Assembly (NCBI GenBank): GCA_964631175.1
Contig: CAZVWH010000027.1
Location: 1-32,380 of the forward strand
Origin: CAZVWH01 sp964631175
Lineage (GTDB): Bacteria; Planctomycetota; Phycisphaerae; Sedimentisphaerales; Anaerobacaceae
Reading direction: 5' to 3'
Length of the DNA: 32,380 nucleotides
Positions 7,901 through 14,535 of the stretch are shown one piece after another; the stretch's first letter is position 1; the number at the start of each line of letters is the position of its first letter. The translations under genes and the position numbers were made by a program. The notes beneath the pieces were generated by a model, which was not told the origin of the DNA, made no database searches, and worked only from the letters and a program-made list of their open reading frames with translations.

Positions 7901-8741
7901 GATGCTGGATGCACGTATTGTCGTGATGGAAAGCAGTAACCTGCTTAACCTTGGTGTTGAGTGGGGTTGGCCCAAGATAAGGATGGGAGTATTCGGTTCA
8001 GATTTTCAGGGCGGCGGGGACGCAGATTTGCAATTCGGCGGCAACTGGCCCTGGGGTGTTCAGATAGGATATACACCAGATGCAGTATTTACCGACTCCT
8101 TACTACTTACGTTGAACCTTCTTGCTCAGAATGGCGAGGCGGATATCGTGTCTAATCCTCAAGTATTGGCTCAAGATGGCAGGCAGGCGGAGCTTAACGT
8201 AATGAATGAAGAATACTACTACCTCTCCGCTCCGGAAAGGGTCGGCGGCTTCTACACCGAGGCTCAATTAGAAACGATAGAGGCAGGCACAAATCTTCAA
8301 ATCACTCCTCGAATTGGGGACAATAATGATATTACTTTGGAAATAGCTGCTGAGGTTAGTGACGTGGTGTCACGTGGTGAGCAGAATCAAGGTACCATGC
8401 CTCTTGTCACAGTTACTCGACGAAGAGCTACTAACACCGTGCGTATCAGAGATGGTGGAACGGTGGCTTTGGCTGGCCTGACAGAGAATAGGACGGTTCA
8501 AACAAACAAACGAGTGCCAGGCCTTAGCAGGCTTCCACTAGTGGGAAAGCTGTTTAAGAATAAGTCTAACCAGCAGGCTTCACGTGAGATCGCCGTATTC
8601 ATTACCGCAAGGCTGGTGCCGGAGATGGAGGAATATGTCAGATTCTCCGAACCGGATACGGAGCAAATTTTAGCCGAACCCGTGGGTGAGCAAGAATTCA
8701 GAATGAAACTTCGTCAGAGCTTGATGAGTCAAAACAGATAA
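4956..8741 (+). CDS. outer-membrane secretin with eight N-terminal beta-repeats (1261 aa)
   Basis: This is a member of the secretin (GspD/PilQ/PulD) superfamily, which forms gated rings in the outer membrane. A signal peptide spans about residues 1-30. Residues about 37-645 are eight imperfect repeats of 73-81 aa, with consensus elements FTISGSVG, GLPGNPIS, YGWSGTV.P and GYTF.P. A Pro/Gln-rich linker (about 650-680) and a short EQQ-rich coiled-coil-like stretch follow. Two STN/secretin-N-like units start near 767 (MDLREILQNLSAQAGVKIY) and 840 (TDIRDVLKSIATTAGVVII), then another N domain (NYIGSDIALGLL). The secretin core lies at about 975-1230, with the hallmark VPGLSRLPLVGKLFK. Ordinary GspD or PilQ is 450-750 aa and lacks such an array. 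No ATPase, platform or pseudopilin gene is adjacent. Secretin identity is very secure; the cargo is unknown. Confidence 0.92.
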   Translation: MAIKNIGRTLSGGAIALCVILFCCLSINGQGFTPQKKTFTISGSVGQSNVPISGLPGNVISDENGYYSANVEYGWSGRVKPIKKGYTFNPPEMTYNNVKSNFENQNYTFDIMKFTMSGSVGQPGVIMTGLPGNPISGSGGIYKGTVEYGWSGTVIPELTGYIFTPMSKPYTQVDRNYTNEHYKAEPITFTISGSVDEGGVLIKGLPKPVVSEMNGNYIAIVPYNWTGTVKPDKVGFTFSPAERSYTNIMNAQTSQDYIASPITFTISGTVGQADVIMNGLPNNPISNSDGTYSAVVNYGFNGVVRPEKRGYTFNPPSISYTKVTTDLDNQDYFPKEITYTISGSVGKEGVVMTGLTGNPISGPDGTYKAVVPFEWSGTVTPELIGYTFSPSRKVYPRVTADQTQNYTVAQITFTISGTTGVAGVEMKGLSRRVVTDQNGNYSTLVPYGWSGTVVPYKNGYTFNPPERTYPPLISAAVNEDYTWLLQKRAISGKIISAEGPVEGVRMFADNGGGSAITDFNGAYQLSVNFGWSGVVTPEKQGLTFKPVKNTYPRVLTDQANRDHTAAVVKFNLSGTMSAPGGTPLESIVMSASEGGKSDITDAKGRYSVEVPFGWSGEIAPKHDAYNFDPPSRTYTNVTADYVDGVPIEREPEPTPPQAVISTPTQQPPTQAPPVQSPARSGMVTQGPTLDLTTGLGGEFEEQRALIEQQVGTMQQQVDELLRQLSGEAPGPNVTAQVGPNVPAGLFPGVTAPNLVPARAPTVRGGPLVSIVCIEMDLREILQNLSAQAGVKIYADDTVKGTLTCRLVNVPLEKALEEVLKDTEYLFKEVPNSYLVYKPISNTFFDTDIRDVLKSIATTAGVVIIPDEIIAGTVTAVLDKVPLDTALDIILAGTSYVVKKTPYYYLVASAGVADPAFPAVSETRRVKMNYIGSDIALGLLSPVFRPYIQAETGTHTVLITAPANLVSRIVSDLKEIDQPPRHVMLDARIVVMESSNLLNLGVEWGWPKIRMGVFGSDFQGGGDADLQFGGNWPWGVQIGYTPDAVFTDSLLLTLNLLAQNGEADIVSNPQVLAQDGRQAELNVMNEEYYYLSAPERVGGFYTEAQLETIEAGTNLQITPRIGDNNDITLEIAAEVSDVVSRGEQNQGTMPLVTVTRRRATNTVRIRDGGTVALAGLTENRTVQTNKRVPGLSRLPLVGKLFKNKSNQQASREIAVFITARLVPEMEEYVRFSEPDTEQILAEPVGEQEFRMKLRQSLMSQNR
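5064..6890 (+). repeat. eight tandem about 225-bp coding repeats in the secretin gene
   Basis: These are in-frame repeats encoding the carboxypeptidase-regulatory/Ig-like units of the secretin N-terminus. Units 1-6 are 74-78 aa and share most consensus positions. Units 7 and 8 are longer and more divergent, with insertions such as ISAEGPVEG and SAPGGTPLES. Repeats of this type are common in surface proteins of environmental bacteria. Their fusion to a secretin is the unusual part. Confidence 0.85.
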
Positions 8742-8769
8742 AAAACGTATGTAGCAGAGGCGCAGAACT

Positions 8770-9267
8770 GTGTCCAATATGCACCGACTAATCCGTAATG
8801 CAATCATTATACTGTTGCTGCCACCGTTCTTATCTTTGGGCATAGAAGGTTGTGCGTCAACAGATAAAAGCGACCCCACAAAGTTTCAGGTCATACCTGT
8901 CAGTAGCCGAGACGTAGCTGCCCTAAATTCCGATGATATTATACGAATAATGCGACGAGCCGGCTTTTCAGATTCGCAAATTCTGGAACTTGGGACACAA
9001 GTGCGTAATGCAATATTGCTATCAGGGGCTGTACAAATAAAGCGAGGCAACATTGTAGAGGCCATATTTGCTGTTAAAGACAATAATGTGTTTATCACTG
9101 CCGGCTTGAGAGGTACCTTCATCTACAATCTGGAAAAAGGAACCTGGATTAGATTGGAAGCCCTTACATCTCAGCCAAAACAGAGGCAGGTACCTTTACA
9201 GAAGCCTCCTGAGGACCAATTCAGATCAATGCAGCCACTACTCCGTAATAGGTCAAGTCAGGATTAA
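8770..9267 (+). CDS. small probable outer-membrane lipoprotein, pilotin-like by position (165 aa)
   Basis: The N-terminus has a basic start, a hydrophobic core (IIILLLPPFLSLG) and a cysteine in LGIEGCASTDK. This resembles a lipobox, although Glu at -2 is atypical. The mature part has a helical segment (ALNSDDIIRIMRRAGFSDSQILELGTQVRNAIL) and then a strand-rich region ending GLRGTFIYNLEKGTWIR. GTG at 8770 is preferred because GAGG at 8757-8760 is suitably spaced; the ATG at 8779 would be too far away. It starts 28 bp after the secretin stop. A small lipoprotein next to a secretin suggests a pilotin or accessory factor that aids assembly or targeting, but it is not recognisably related to PulS, PilF or GspS. 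Confidence 0.55.
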   Translation: MSNMHRLIRNAIIILLLPPFLSLGIEGCASTDKSDPTKFQVIPVSSRDVAALNSDDIIRIMRRAGFSDSQILELGTQVRNAILLSGAVQIKRGNIVEAIFAVKDNNVFITAGLRGTFIYNLEKGTWIRLEALTSQPKQRQVPLQKPPEDQFRSMQPLLRNRSSQD

Positions 9268-9285
9268 AATCTCCGATAGAGCCCA

Positions 9286-9370
9286 TTAAAGATTTAATGG
9301 TACGCCTCGGTCGGCGAGATATTCTTTCATCTGTTTTATAGTATAACTTCCAAAGCGCATGATTAGGCAT
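9286..9370 (-). pseudogene. hisF 3'-end remnant (about 25 codons)
   Basis: Read on the minus strand, this encodes FGSYTIKQMKEYLADRGVP followed by LNL and a stop. It aligns with the last residues of the intact HisF at 11006-11770 (FGNYTIKQMKEYLASRGIA, then MNL). DNA similarity starts near 9370 and ends at the stop codon (9286-9288). The two copies differ at many third positions and at five residues in the tail, so this is not a recent exact duplication. No other part of hisF is present. It overlaps the end of the hepT gene by a few bases and lies tail to tail with the lipoprotein gene. It looks like a displaced gene end or attachment-site copy. Confidence 0.8.
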
Positions 9371-9722
9371 CCTGCTCTGGAGCTTTGGGAATAAGAGGCT
9401 CAAGCAGTTTAATAAGTTTCGGAATTTGCTCTGTGGCCACACGCCATATTCGTTCCACGAGGATTTCACCATATTCATGGGCGAGTATATTCCGTTGAGC
9501 AATAATTGAACGCCATGGAATTTCCGGGTAGGCATCTCTAAAAGTTGCAGAAACATGCGCAGCAGCTTCACCGATTACCAGTATCTGCCTTTCAACAGCG
9601 TAACGGAGAACCTTCTTAGATGTAAATTCTTCATACCTTACACCTCTTATAAACTCAGCTATTTCGCATGCTGCCTGTTTCATATCCCACAGCAACGCAG
9701 CGTCTCGGTCTTCAGGCTGCAT
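9363..9722 (-). CDS. hepT: HepT-like HEPN ribonuclease toxin (DUF86 family, 119 aa)
   Basis: This is a HEPN-domain protein of the DUF86/HepT family. These are ribonuclease toxins that are controlled by MNT-type nucleotidyltransferases, which AMPylate a tyrosine close to the active site. The key motif RX4HXY is present as RNILAHEY near residues 77-84, preceded by a typical helical region (KVLRYAVERQILVIGEAA). The length is normal for the family. The start overlaps the end of mntA by 11 bp, so the two are translationally coupled, antitoxin first. The stop codon lies at the edge of the hisF remnant, consistent with the pair having arrived with, or been bounded by, that repeated sequence. Confidence 0.88.
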   Translation of the reverse strand: MQPEDRDAALLWDMKQAACEIAEFIRGVRYEEFTSKKVLRYAVERQILVIGEAAAHVSATFRDAYPEIPWRSIIAQRNILAHEYGEILVERIWRVATEQIPKLIKLLEPLIPKAPEQDA

Positions 9723-10017
9723 AGATAACCTCCATGTTATTTAAAATAGCGTGCCGTCGAAACGGATTTCGTAAGCCTGCCTTTTCCACCAGGTCAACTT
9801 TATGGTCTAAGATACGCTCTAATTCCTCCTGCATCTGTGCCAAGTCAAATAGACTGTGTCCGCAATCCTCAGTGAAAGTCACTAAGACGTCTATGTCACT
9901 ATCGGCACGAAAATCGGCACGCAGCACAGAGCCGAATAATGCAAACTCAATAACCTTCCAACGCTTACAGAACTCGATAATCTTCTCTCCAGAAATATCA
10001 ATCTGATTAAATCTCAC
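9712..10017 (-). CDS. mntA: MntA-like minimal nucleotidyltransferase antitoxin (101 aa)
   Basis: This is an MNT-domain nucleotidyltransferase. The catalytic GSX10DXD signature is complete (GSVLRADFRADSDIDVLV, residues about 29-46), with a later conserved acidic strand in HKVDLVEK. In characterised pairs this enzyme adds AMP groups to HepT and so silences it. The start is GTG at 10017, with AGGAGA eight bases upstream on the minus strand. A promoter-like element (TTGCCC-16-TATACT, 10098-10071) lies upstream and overlaps a divergent promoter. The gene heads a two-gene operon with hepT. Such pairs are frequent in mobile or genome-stabilising contexts. Confidence 0.88.
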   Translation of the reverse strand: MRFNQIDISGEKIIEFCKRWKVIEFALFGSVLRADFRADSDIDVLVTFTEDCGHSLFDLAQMQEELERILDHKVDLVEKAGLRNPFRRHAILNNMEVIYAA

Positions 10018-10049
10018 TAAACATTCTCCTGTTTCTATTGATTTTTTGA

Positions 10050-10078
10050 TTGACTTATTTTCGAATTTATAGTATAAT
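10050..10078 (+). promoter_or_regulatory. near-consensus sigma70 promoter for the 10225 gene
   Basis: TTGACT at 10050-10055, a 17-base spacer and a perfect TATAAT at 10073-10078 are visible. This is one of the best promoters in the window. It would give a leader of about 140 bases. Confidence 0.6.
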
Positions 10079-10098
10079 CATTTCGTTGTTGAGGGCAA
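10071..10098 (-). promoter_or_regulatory. divergent promoter for mntA-hepT
   Basis: On the minus strand, TTGCCC (10098-10093), a 16-base spacer and TATACT (10076-10071) are visible. Its -10 overlaps the -10 of the opposing plus-strand promoter, so the two transcription units should compete for polymerase. Confidence 0.4.
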
Positions 10099-10224
10099 TT
10101 GTTTTTCTTGAGTTTTGATCTTGAATATAAGTCACTTCGCGCGGTATTTAACCTAATTGGAATTTTATTAATATCTCGTTGGCATTACGAGTAAATTGAT
10201 GAATTAAGTGAGGGTGATGAAAAA

Positions 10225-10851
10225 GTGGGAAAAATATGTACGAAAAGTCAAAAAAGTTACTTAATAAAATTGGCTATTGTTGTTGCTTTGTTATCTAATA
10301 TTGCTACGGCAGATGGTATTGGCAATGGATTACAGGCTTACCTTGATGATGGATGGAATTACGGCGCAGTTGATGATTACATAAACTGGGACACCGTATC
10401 TAAGGGCCGGTTAGACACAATAATATACGGCATTACCCACTATCCGCCGGATTATGTATTTGACATTGCAAGGACATTCGAATCGGCTTTTGGCAAAGTC
10501 CCCCAGGAAGCTATGAGAAGGGCACAATCGGAGAAACAGGCGAAATCAACCAGTGCTAAAGTAGTGCAGCCAACAAAATCAAAATCCAAAGGCAACGGTC
10601 CGTTAGAGACTTTAGGCGGTGCAGCAGGTGGCGTGGGTGAATTTGCGCACGGTTCTTTTCGCTTTGTATGGCACTATGCTGCTGTTAGTTTAGAAGGCAT
10701 GGCAGAGCAGTTAACGAAAAGACCAAGTGAAACCGCAGCACATGGTTTCTGGGCTTGGTTCTGGGTACATCAGTGCAGTGTTCATGGCAGTAGCAATGGT
10801 AACGGTGCAGGAGGAGCTGGAGGTGGAGGACCTTGGGGAGGGTTTGACTAA
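10225..10851 (+). CDS. unknown secreted protein with glycine-rich C-terminus (208 aa)
   Basis: I do not recognise this protein. It has an N-terminal signal-like segment (KSYLIKLAIVVALLSNIATADG). A globular first part contains YLDDGWNYGAVDDYINWDTVSKGRLDTIIYG. A basic, low-complexity middle follows (residues about 97-130, rich in Lys, Ser and Gln), then an aromatic stretch (FRFVWHYAAVSLEGMA, HGFWAWFWVHQCSVHG) and a Gly-rich end (GAGGAGGGGPWGGFD). Translation from GTG at 10225 is chosen because GAGGG at 10210-10214 is well placed and the nearby ATG is out of frame and stops early. It is divergent from mntA-hepT, sits between the two hisF 3' ends, and has a strong promoter. It may be cargo of that block. 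Confidence 0.5.
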   Translation: MGKICTKSQKSYLIKLAIVVALLSNIATADGIGNGLQAYLDDGWNYGAVDDYINWDTVSKGRLDTIIYGITHYPPDYVFDIARTFESAFGKVPQEAMRRAQSEKQAKSTSAKVVQPTKSKSKGNGPLETLGGAAGGVGEFAHGSFRFVWHYAAVSLEGMAEQLTKRPSETAAHGFWAWFWVHQCSVHGSSNGNGAGGAGGGGPWGGFD

Positions 10852-10938
10852 CCAAAATGATTTAGGCCCTATTTCCTATAGCTTGGCTAGGTTATGGTGT
10901 ACTGTGCACACCGGAATCAAACTATCATTCGAAGCACG

Positions 10939-10987
10939 GAGATTGCCGCATCGCTCTGCCCCTAAGGGGCAAGCTCCTCGCAATGAC
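10939..10987. repeat. half copy of the GTCATTGCGAG palindromic repeat
   Basis: The stretch runs GAGATTGC, then a GCCCCTAAGGGGC hairpin, then CTCGCAATGAC (10977-10987). The outer ends match the right half of the larger repeat at 30555-30723 (GAGATTGC near 30666, CTCGCAATGAC at 30713-30723). It lies between the unknown secreted gene and the hisF stop. No other gene is visible from 10852 to 11005. Confidence 0.7.
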
Positions 10988-11005
10988 GGGGCACGGGACT
11001 TTGGA

Positions 11006-11770
11006 TTAGAGGTTCATAGCAATGCCGCGGCTGGCAAGGTATTCTTTCATCTGTTTTATAGTGTAATTTCCAAAGTGTGTGATTGAAGCCATTAGTACTG
11101 CGTCCGCGCCGCCATCAACAATGGCGTCGTATAGATGCTCAAGTTTGCCTGCTCCGCCGGATGCTATCACCGGAATATCAACCGCATCACTGACAGCTTT
11201 ATTTAGCTCATTATCATAACCTACCTTTGTGCCGTCGGCGTCCATGCTGGTTAAAAGTATTTCACCTGCGCCGAGTTTTTCACCTCGAATCGCCCATTCG
11301 ACTACGTCTATTTCAGTTGGTTCTGAACCGGCTTTCACACAGACCTGCCATTTGTGAGGCTTATCTTTTGATCGGCGGGCATCTATAGCCAGAACAACAC
11401 ACTGGTTTCCAAAACGCTGGGCGGCCTCGGTGAGCAAATCAGGATTGCTAACGGCGGCGGTATTTACCGAAACTTTGTCGGCTCCACTTCTTAGGATTTC
11501 GTCCATCTGCTCGACCGTCTGGATACCGCCACCGACGGTAAACGGAATGAAGACGTTTTCCGCAACCTTCTCGACAAGCTCGACAATGGTTCTACGAAAT
11601 CGAATGGTAGCAGTAATATCCAGAAACACCAGCTCATCGGCTCCTTCGTCACTGTATCTTGCGCCTAATTCCACAGGGTCGCCAGCGTCACGCAGATTCA
11701 GGAACTTGATGCCTTTAACCACGCGGTTGTCTTTAACATCGAGACATGGAATGATTCGTTTCGTTAGCAT
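11006..11770 (-). CDS. hisF: imidazole glycerol phosphate synthase cyclase subunit HisF (254 aa)
   Basis: HisF is the (beta-alpha)8 subunit that uses ammonia from HisH to convert PRFAR into imidazole glycerol phosphate and AICAR, linking histidine and purine synthesis. It begins MLTKRIIPCLDVKDNRVVKG with the catalytic Asp of CLDV. The second catalytic Asp is in VVLAIDARR near residue 130. The phosphate-binding strands VGGGIQ and ASGGAGKLEHL are also present. The length is normal. It lies downstream of hisH on the same strand, separated by 71 bp that hold most of a double-hairpin repeat. No other his genes are nearby. The 3' end is duplicated as a remnant at 9286-9370. Confidence 0.96.
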   Translation of the reverse strand: MLTKRIIPCLDVKDNRVVKGIKFLNLRDAGDPVELGARYSDEGADELVFLDITATIRFRRTIVELVEKVAENVFIPFTVGGGIQTVEQMDEILRSGADKVSVNTAAVSNPDLLTEAAQRFGNQCVVLAIDARRSKDKPHKWQVCVKAGSEPTEIDVVEWAIRGEKLGAGEILLTSMDADGTKVGYDNELNKAVSDAVDIPVIASGGAGKLEHLYDAIVDGGADAVLMASITHFGNYTIKQMKEYLASRGIAMNL

Positions 11771-11789
11771 ATTTTGTTTTCAGATTGAA

Positions 11790-11868
11790 CCCCGCAATAA
11801 ACTTGTCCTGAGCAGAGTCGAAGGATTGCGGGGCTAAACGGTTAGCCCCCAAGTTTACTTGGGGGTTT
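11790..11868. repeat. double-hairpin palindromic element, copy 1
   Basis: The left hairpin CCCCGCAA (11790-11797) / TTGCGGGG (11826-11833) encloses a nested 24-base insert (11802-11825) containing TCCTGAGCAGAGTCGAAGGA. Then come the palindrome CTAAACGGTTAG (11834-11845) and a right hairpin CCCCCAAG-TTTA-CTTGGGGG (11846-11865). It lies between hisF and hisH and supplies the last seven codons and stop of hisH. Confidence 0.85.
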
Positions 11869-12471
11869 CTCGCATATTTCAACAAAGTTTTTCAGAACCT
11901 TCAGGCCTGATTTACTGCTTTTTTCCGGGTGAAACTGTACGCCATAGACGTTGGCCTTCTGCACCGCTGCGGGCATAGCAAAGCCATAGTCCGTATAGGC
12001 CACTTTGGCCTGCGGGTCAGTGACATCGGCGTAGAAAGAATGTGCGAAATAAAAGTTTCTTTCATTGCCTAAGCCGGCAAATAAATCCATATCATCAGGC
12101 AGCTTTACCTGATTCCAGCCCATGTGTGGAACACACAGTTGCGGATTTGTGGGGATAGGGACAACACTGCCGGATATTAAGCCAAGCCCATCGTGTCGGC
12201 CATACTCGCTGCTGTGCTCAAAGAGCATTTGATAGCCAACACAAATACCCAGCAGCGGCTTGCCGTCTATGGCCAGCTTCTTTATCAGCTTGGAAAGTCC
12301 CCCTAACTGACTAATAGCGTAACCAAAGGCTGCAACTCCCGGTAGCACGATGCCTGCTGAAGCTTCGATTGTTTCGGTTTTCCGACTAAGCGCCGCCTTA
12401 CAGCCTATGTGACGCAGCGCATTACAAACACTCCTTACATTTCCAACGTTGTAATCAATAATAACTATCAT
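11842..12471 (-). CDS. hisH: imidazole glycerol phosphate synthase amidotransferase subunit HisH (209 aa)
   Basis: HisH is a class I glutamine amidotransferase that hydrolyses glutamine and channels ammonia to HisF. The start MIVIIDYNVGNVRSV is typical. The nucleophile Cys is in LLGICVGYQMLFE near residue 80, and the catalytic His-Glu pair is in VQFHPEKSS near 185. The C-terminal residues PPSKLGG and the stop codon are encoded by the right hairpin of the palindromic element, so the native gene end has been replaced or extended by a few residues beyond the conserved NFVEIC. It is first in a hisH-hisF operon, divergent from glmS. A promoter-like element lies immediately upstream, giving a nearly leaderless transcript. 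Confidence 0.95.
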   Translation of the reverse strand: MIVIIDYNVGNVRSVCNALRHIGCKAALSRKTETIEASAGIVLPGVAAFGYAISQLGGLSKLIKKLAIDGKPLLGICVGYQMLFEHSSEYGRHDGLGLISGSVVPIPTNPQLCVPHMGWNQVKLPDDMDLFAGLGNERNFYFAHSFYADVTDPQAKVAYTDYGFAMPAAVQKANVYGVQFHPEKSSKSGLKVLKNFVEICEKPPSKLGG

Positions 12472-12478
12472 AAATCGA

Positions 12479-12507
12479 ATTAAACTGAATAAAAGCTAAT
12501 ACGTCAA
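12479..12507 (-). promoter_or_regulatory. promoter-like element for hisH
   Basis: On the minus strand, TTGACG (12507-12502), a 17-base spacer and TTTAAT (12484-12479) are visible. The expected start site would be within about 10 bases of the hisH ATG, implying a leaderless or very short 5' end. Confidence 0.4.
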
Positions 12508-12663
12508 ATGAGAATATCTTATAAAGCAATTGAGAAAAATTTATTATTGAAACTGGAGAAGAATTTGTCGAAATATACTTTTCTTTTTAGTGTTGTGTTT
12601 ATATTATGATAGTGGGAATCTTGTCAGTTATTTCACAGAACTTTATTTACTAAGGAAGAGTGA

Positions 12664-14532
12664 ATGTGTGGCATAGTAGCTTATCTTGGTAAAAAAGTTG
12701 CGCAGCCTATCCTCATAGAGGGACTGAAACGCCTGGAATATCGGGGCTACGATTCTGCCGGCCTGGCGTTAGTGGGCAGGGGGGGATTACGAATAAAAAA
12801 AACCGGCGGCAGAATCAGCGCTTTAGAAGAGCTTTTAACCGAGCCTGACGATACAGAAACACTCGGCCTGGGCCATACACGTTGGGCTACCCATGGGGAG
12901 CCAAACACTATCAATGCACATCCACATACGGACTATACCGGCAAAATTGCTATAGTTCATAATGGCATTATCGAAAATTACAGCACACTGAAAACATGGC
13001 TGCAAACTGAGCAAGTCAGTTTTGTCACCGAAACTGATACAGAGGTAATTGCTAATTTAATAGGATTTTTCTACAGCAGAGATGATAATGGACAGAAGTC
13101 TGCCGGCCAGAACAAGTTCGAATGGGCAGTCCAGCGAGCGCTACGTGAGATACACGGCACCTATGGACTAGCTATTGTCTGCTCGGACTTTCCAAATATG
13201 GTTATTGGTGCCAGGAAAGGAAGCCCCTTGATCCTGGGAGTGGGGGAAAATGAGTACATTCTGGCCTCAGATGCCGCCGCAATCGTAGAGCATACTACAC
13301 GTGCAATTTACCTTTCCGACAATGAAATGGTGACTGTCACCACTGACGGATTTCATACCAAGACCGTTAACAACGTTACTGTCACCAAAGATCTTCAGGA
13401 AATCGAGTTTTCTCTCGAACAGATCGAGCTGGATGGTTTCCCACACCACATGCTCAAAGAGATTTTTGAGCAGCCCAAGGCTTTAGGTACTTGTATGGGC
13501 GGTAGAATCGACAAGGATAACGGGAAAATAATACTTGGTGGTATAGCTGACCATTTACGTGAATTGACACGAACCAGACACCTTATTCTCACCGCCTGTG
13601 GCACGGCTTTCCACGCCGCTTTGGTTGGCGAGTTTTTATTTGAGCAGTTATCCAGAATTCCTACAGAGACTGAATATGCGAGTGAATTTCGGTATCGCAA
13701 TCCAATCATAGAAAATGACACGGTCGTAATAGCTATTAGTCAGTCAGGTGAAACGCTCGATACCTCGGCGGCTGTAGAGGAAGCCAAAGAACGCGGAGCC
13801 AGAGTGTTCGGTATTGTCAATGTTGTCGGCTCTTCCATCGCCAGAGCTACCGATGCAGGCGTATATCTACATGTAGGCCCTGAAATTGGTGTTGCAAGCA
13901 CAAAGGCATTTACGGCCCAATTGACTGTCTTGACCATGCTGGCAATCGAGCTGGGAAGAAGAATACATATAAGTAGTAATGAAGCAGCCGCCTACATAGA
14001 TGAGCTTTCGCGAATACCGGATAAGATAAATCTGATATTGCAGCAGTCCGACCATATTAAAGAAATTGCCGCAGCAAATATAAACAGGAACAACTGGCTT
14101 TTCTTGGGCCGGGGCTTTAATTATCCGGTTGCCCTTGAAGGTGCGCTTAAGCTAAAGGAAATAAGCTATATTCACGCCGAAGGTCTGCCGGCTGCGGAGA
14201 TGAAGCACGGTCCAATTGCGTTAATCAATGACGGTATGCCGGCGGTTTTCATCGCCACTGCCGGGCCGCAATATGACAAGATTATGGGCAATATCGCCGA
14301 GGTCCGGGCACGAGGGGGCAAAATCATCGCGGTTGCAACCGAAGGCGACGAGAGCATTAAATCCGCCCTTGGGCGGACCGACCATTTAATCACCATCCCT
14401 GATGCACCGGAAATTTTGCAGCCTATGTTGACTGTAGTTCCGCTTCAGCTTTTAGCCTATCATGCGGCTGTGCTCCGAGGCCATGATGTTGACAAACCTC
14501 GAAACCTCGCAAAGTCTGTCACGGTCGAATAG
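12664..14532 (+). CDS. glmS: glutamine--fructose-6-phosphate aminotransferase (isomerizing) GlmS (622 aa)
   Basis: GlmS makes glucosamine-6-phosphate from fructose-6-phosphate and glutamine, the first step to UDP-GlcNAc for peptidoglycan and lipopolysaccharide. The N-terminal amidotransferase begins MCGIVAYLGKK, with Cys2 as nucleophile after Met removal, followed by YRGYDSAGLAL and GHTRWATHG. Two SIS sugar-isomerase domains follow: CGTAFHAAL and SQSGETLDT (about 315-370), and GRGFNYPVALEGALKLKE (about 480). The C-terminus DKPRNLAKSVTVE is typical. The length matches the family. AGGAAG lies five bases before the ATG. It is divergent from hisH. The 192-bp intergenic region shows no recognisable glmS ribozyme. 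Confidence 0.97.
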   Translation: MCGIVAYLGKKVAQPILIEGLKRLEYRGYDSAGLALVGRGGLRIKKTGGRISALEELLTEPDDTETLGLGHTRWATHGEPNTINAHPHTDYTGKIAIVHNGIIENYSTLKTWLQTEQVSFVTETDTEVIANLIGFFYSRDDNGQKSAGQNKFEWAVQRALREIHGTYGLAIVCSDFPNMVIGARKGSPLILGVGENEYILASDAAAIVEHTTRAIYLSDNEMVTVTTDGFHTKTVNNVTVTKDLQEIEFSLEQIELDGFPHHMLKEIFEQPKALGTCMGGRIDKDNGKIILGGIADHLRELTRTRHLILTACGTAFHAALVGEFLFEQLSRIPTETEYASEFRYRNPIIENDTVVIAISQSGETLDTSAAVEEAKERGARVFGIVNVVGSSIARATDAGVYLHVGPEIGVASTKAFTAQLTVLTMLAIELGRRIHISSNEAAAYIDELSRIPDKINLILQQSDHIKEIAAANINRNNWLFLGRGFNYPVALEGALKLKEISYIHAEGLPAAEMKHGPIALINDGMPAVFIATAGPQYDKIMGNIAEVRARGGKIIAVATEGDESIKSALGRTDHLITIPDAPEILQPMLTVVPLQLLAYHAAVLRGHDVDKPRNLAKSVTVE

Positions 14533-14535
14533 ATT

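Noticed and set aside
10727..11086. 119-codon frame overlapping the end of the 10225 gene and the hisF end
   Set aside because: Runs through a palindromic repeat and into hisF antisense; composition suggests a shadow frame.
11006..12471. hisH-hisF as part of an O-antigen (WbuY/WbuZ-like) cluster
   Set aside because: No pseudaminic or amidation partner genes are adjacent and the catalytic residues are those of histidine biosynthesis enzymes.
12472..12663. Possible glmS ribozyme upstream of glmS
   Set aside because: The AT-rich spacer lacks the conserved pseudoknotted core of the glmS ribozyme; only promoter-like elements are visible.
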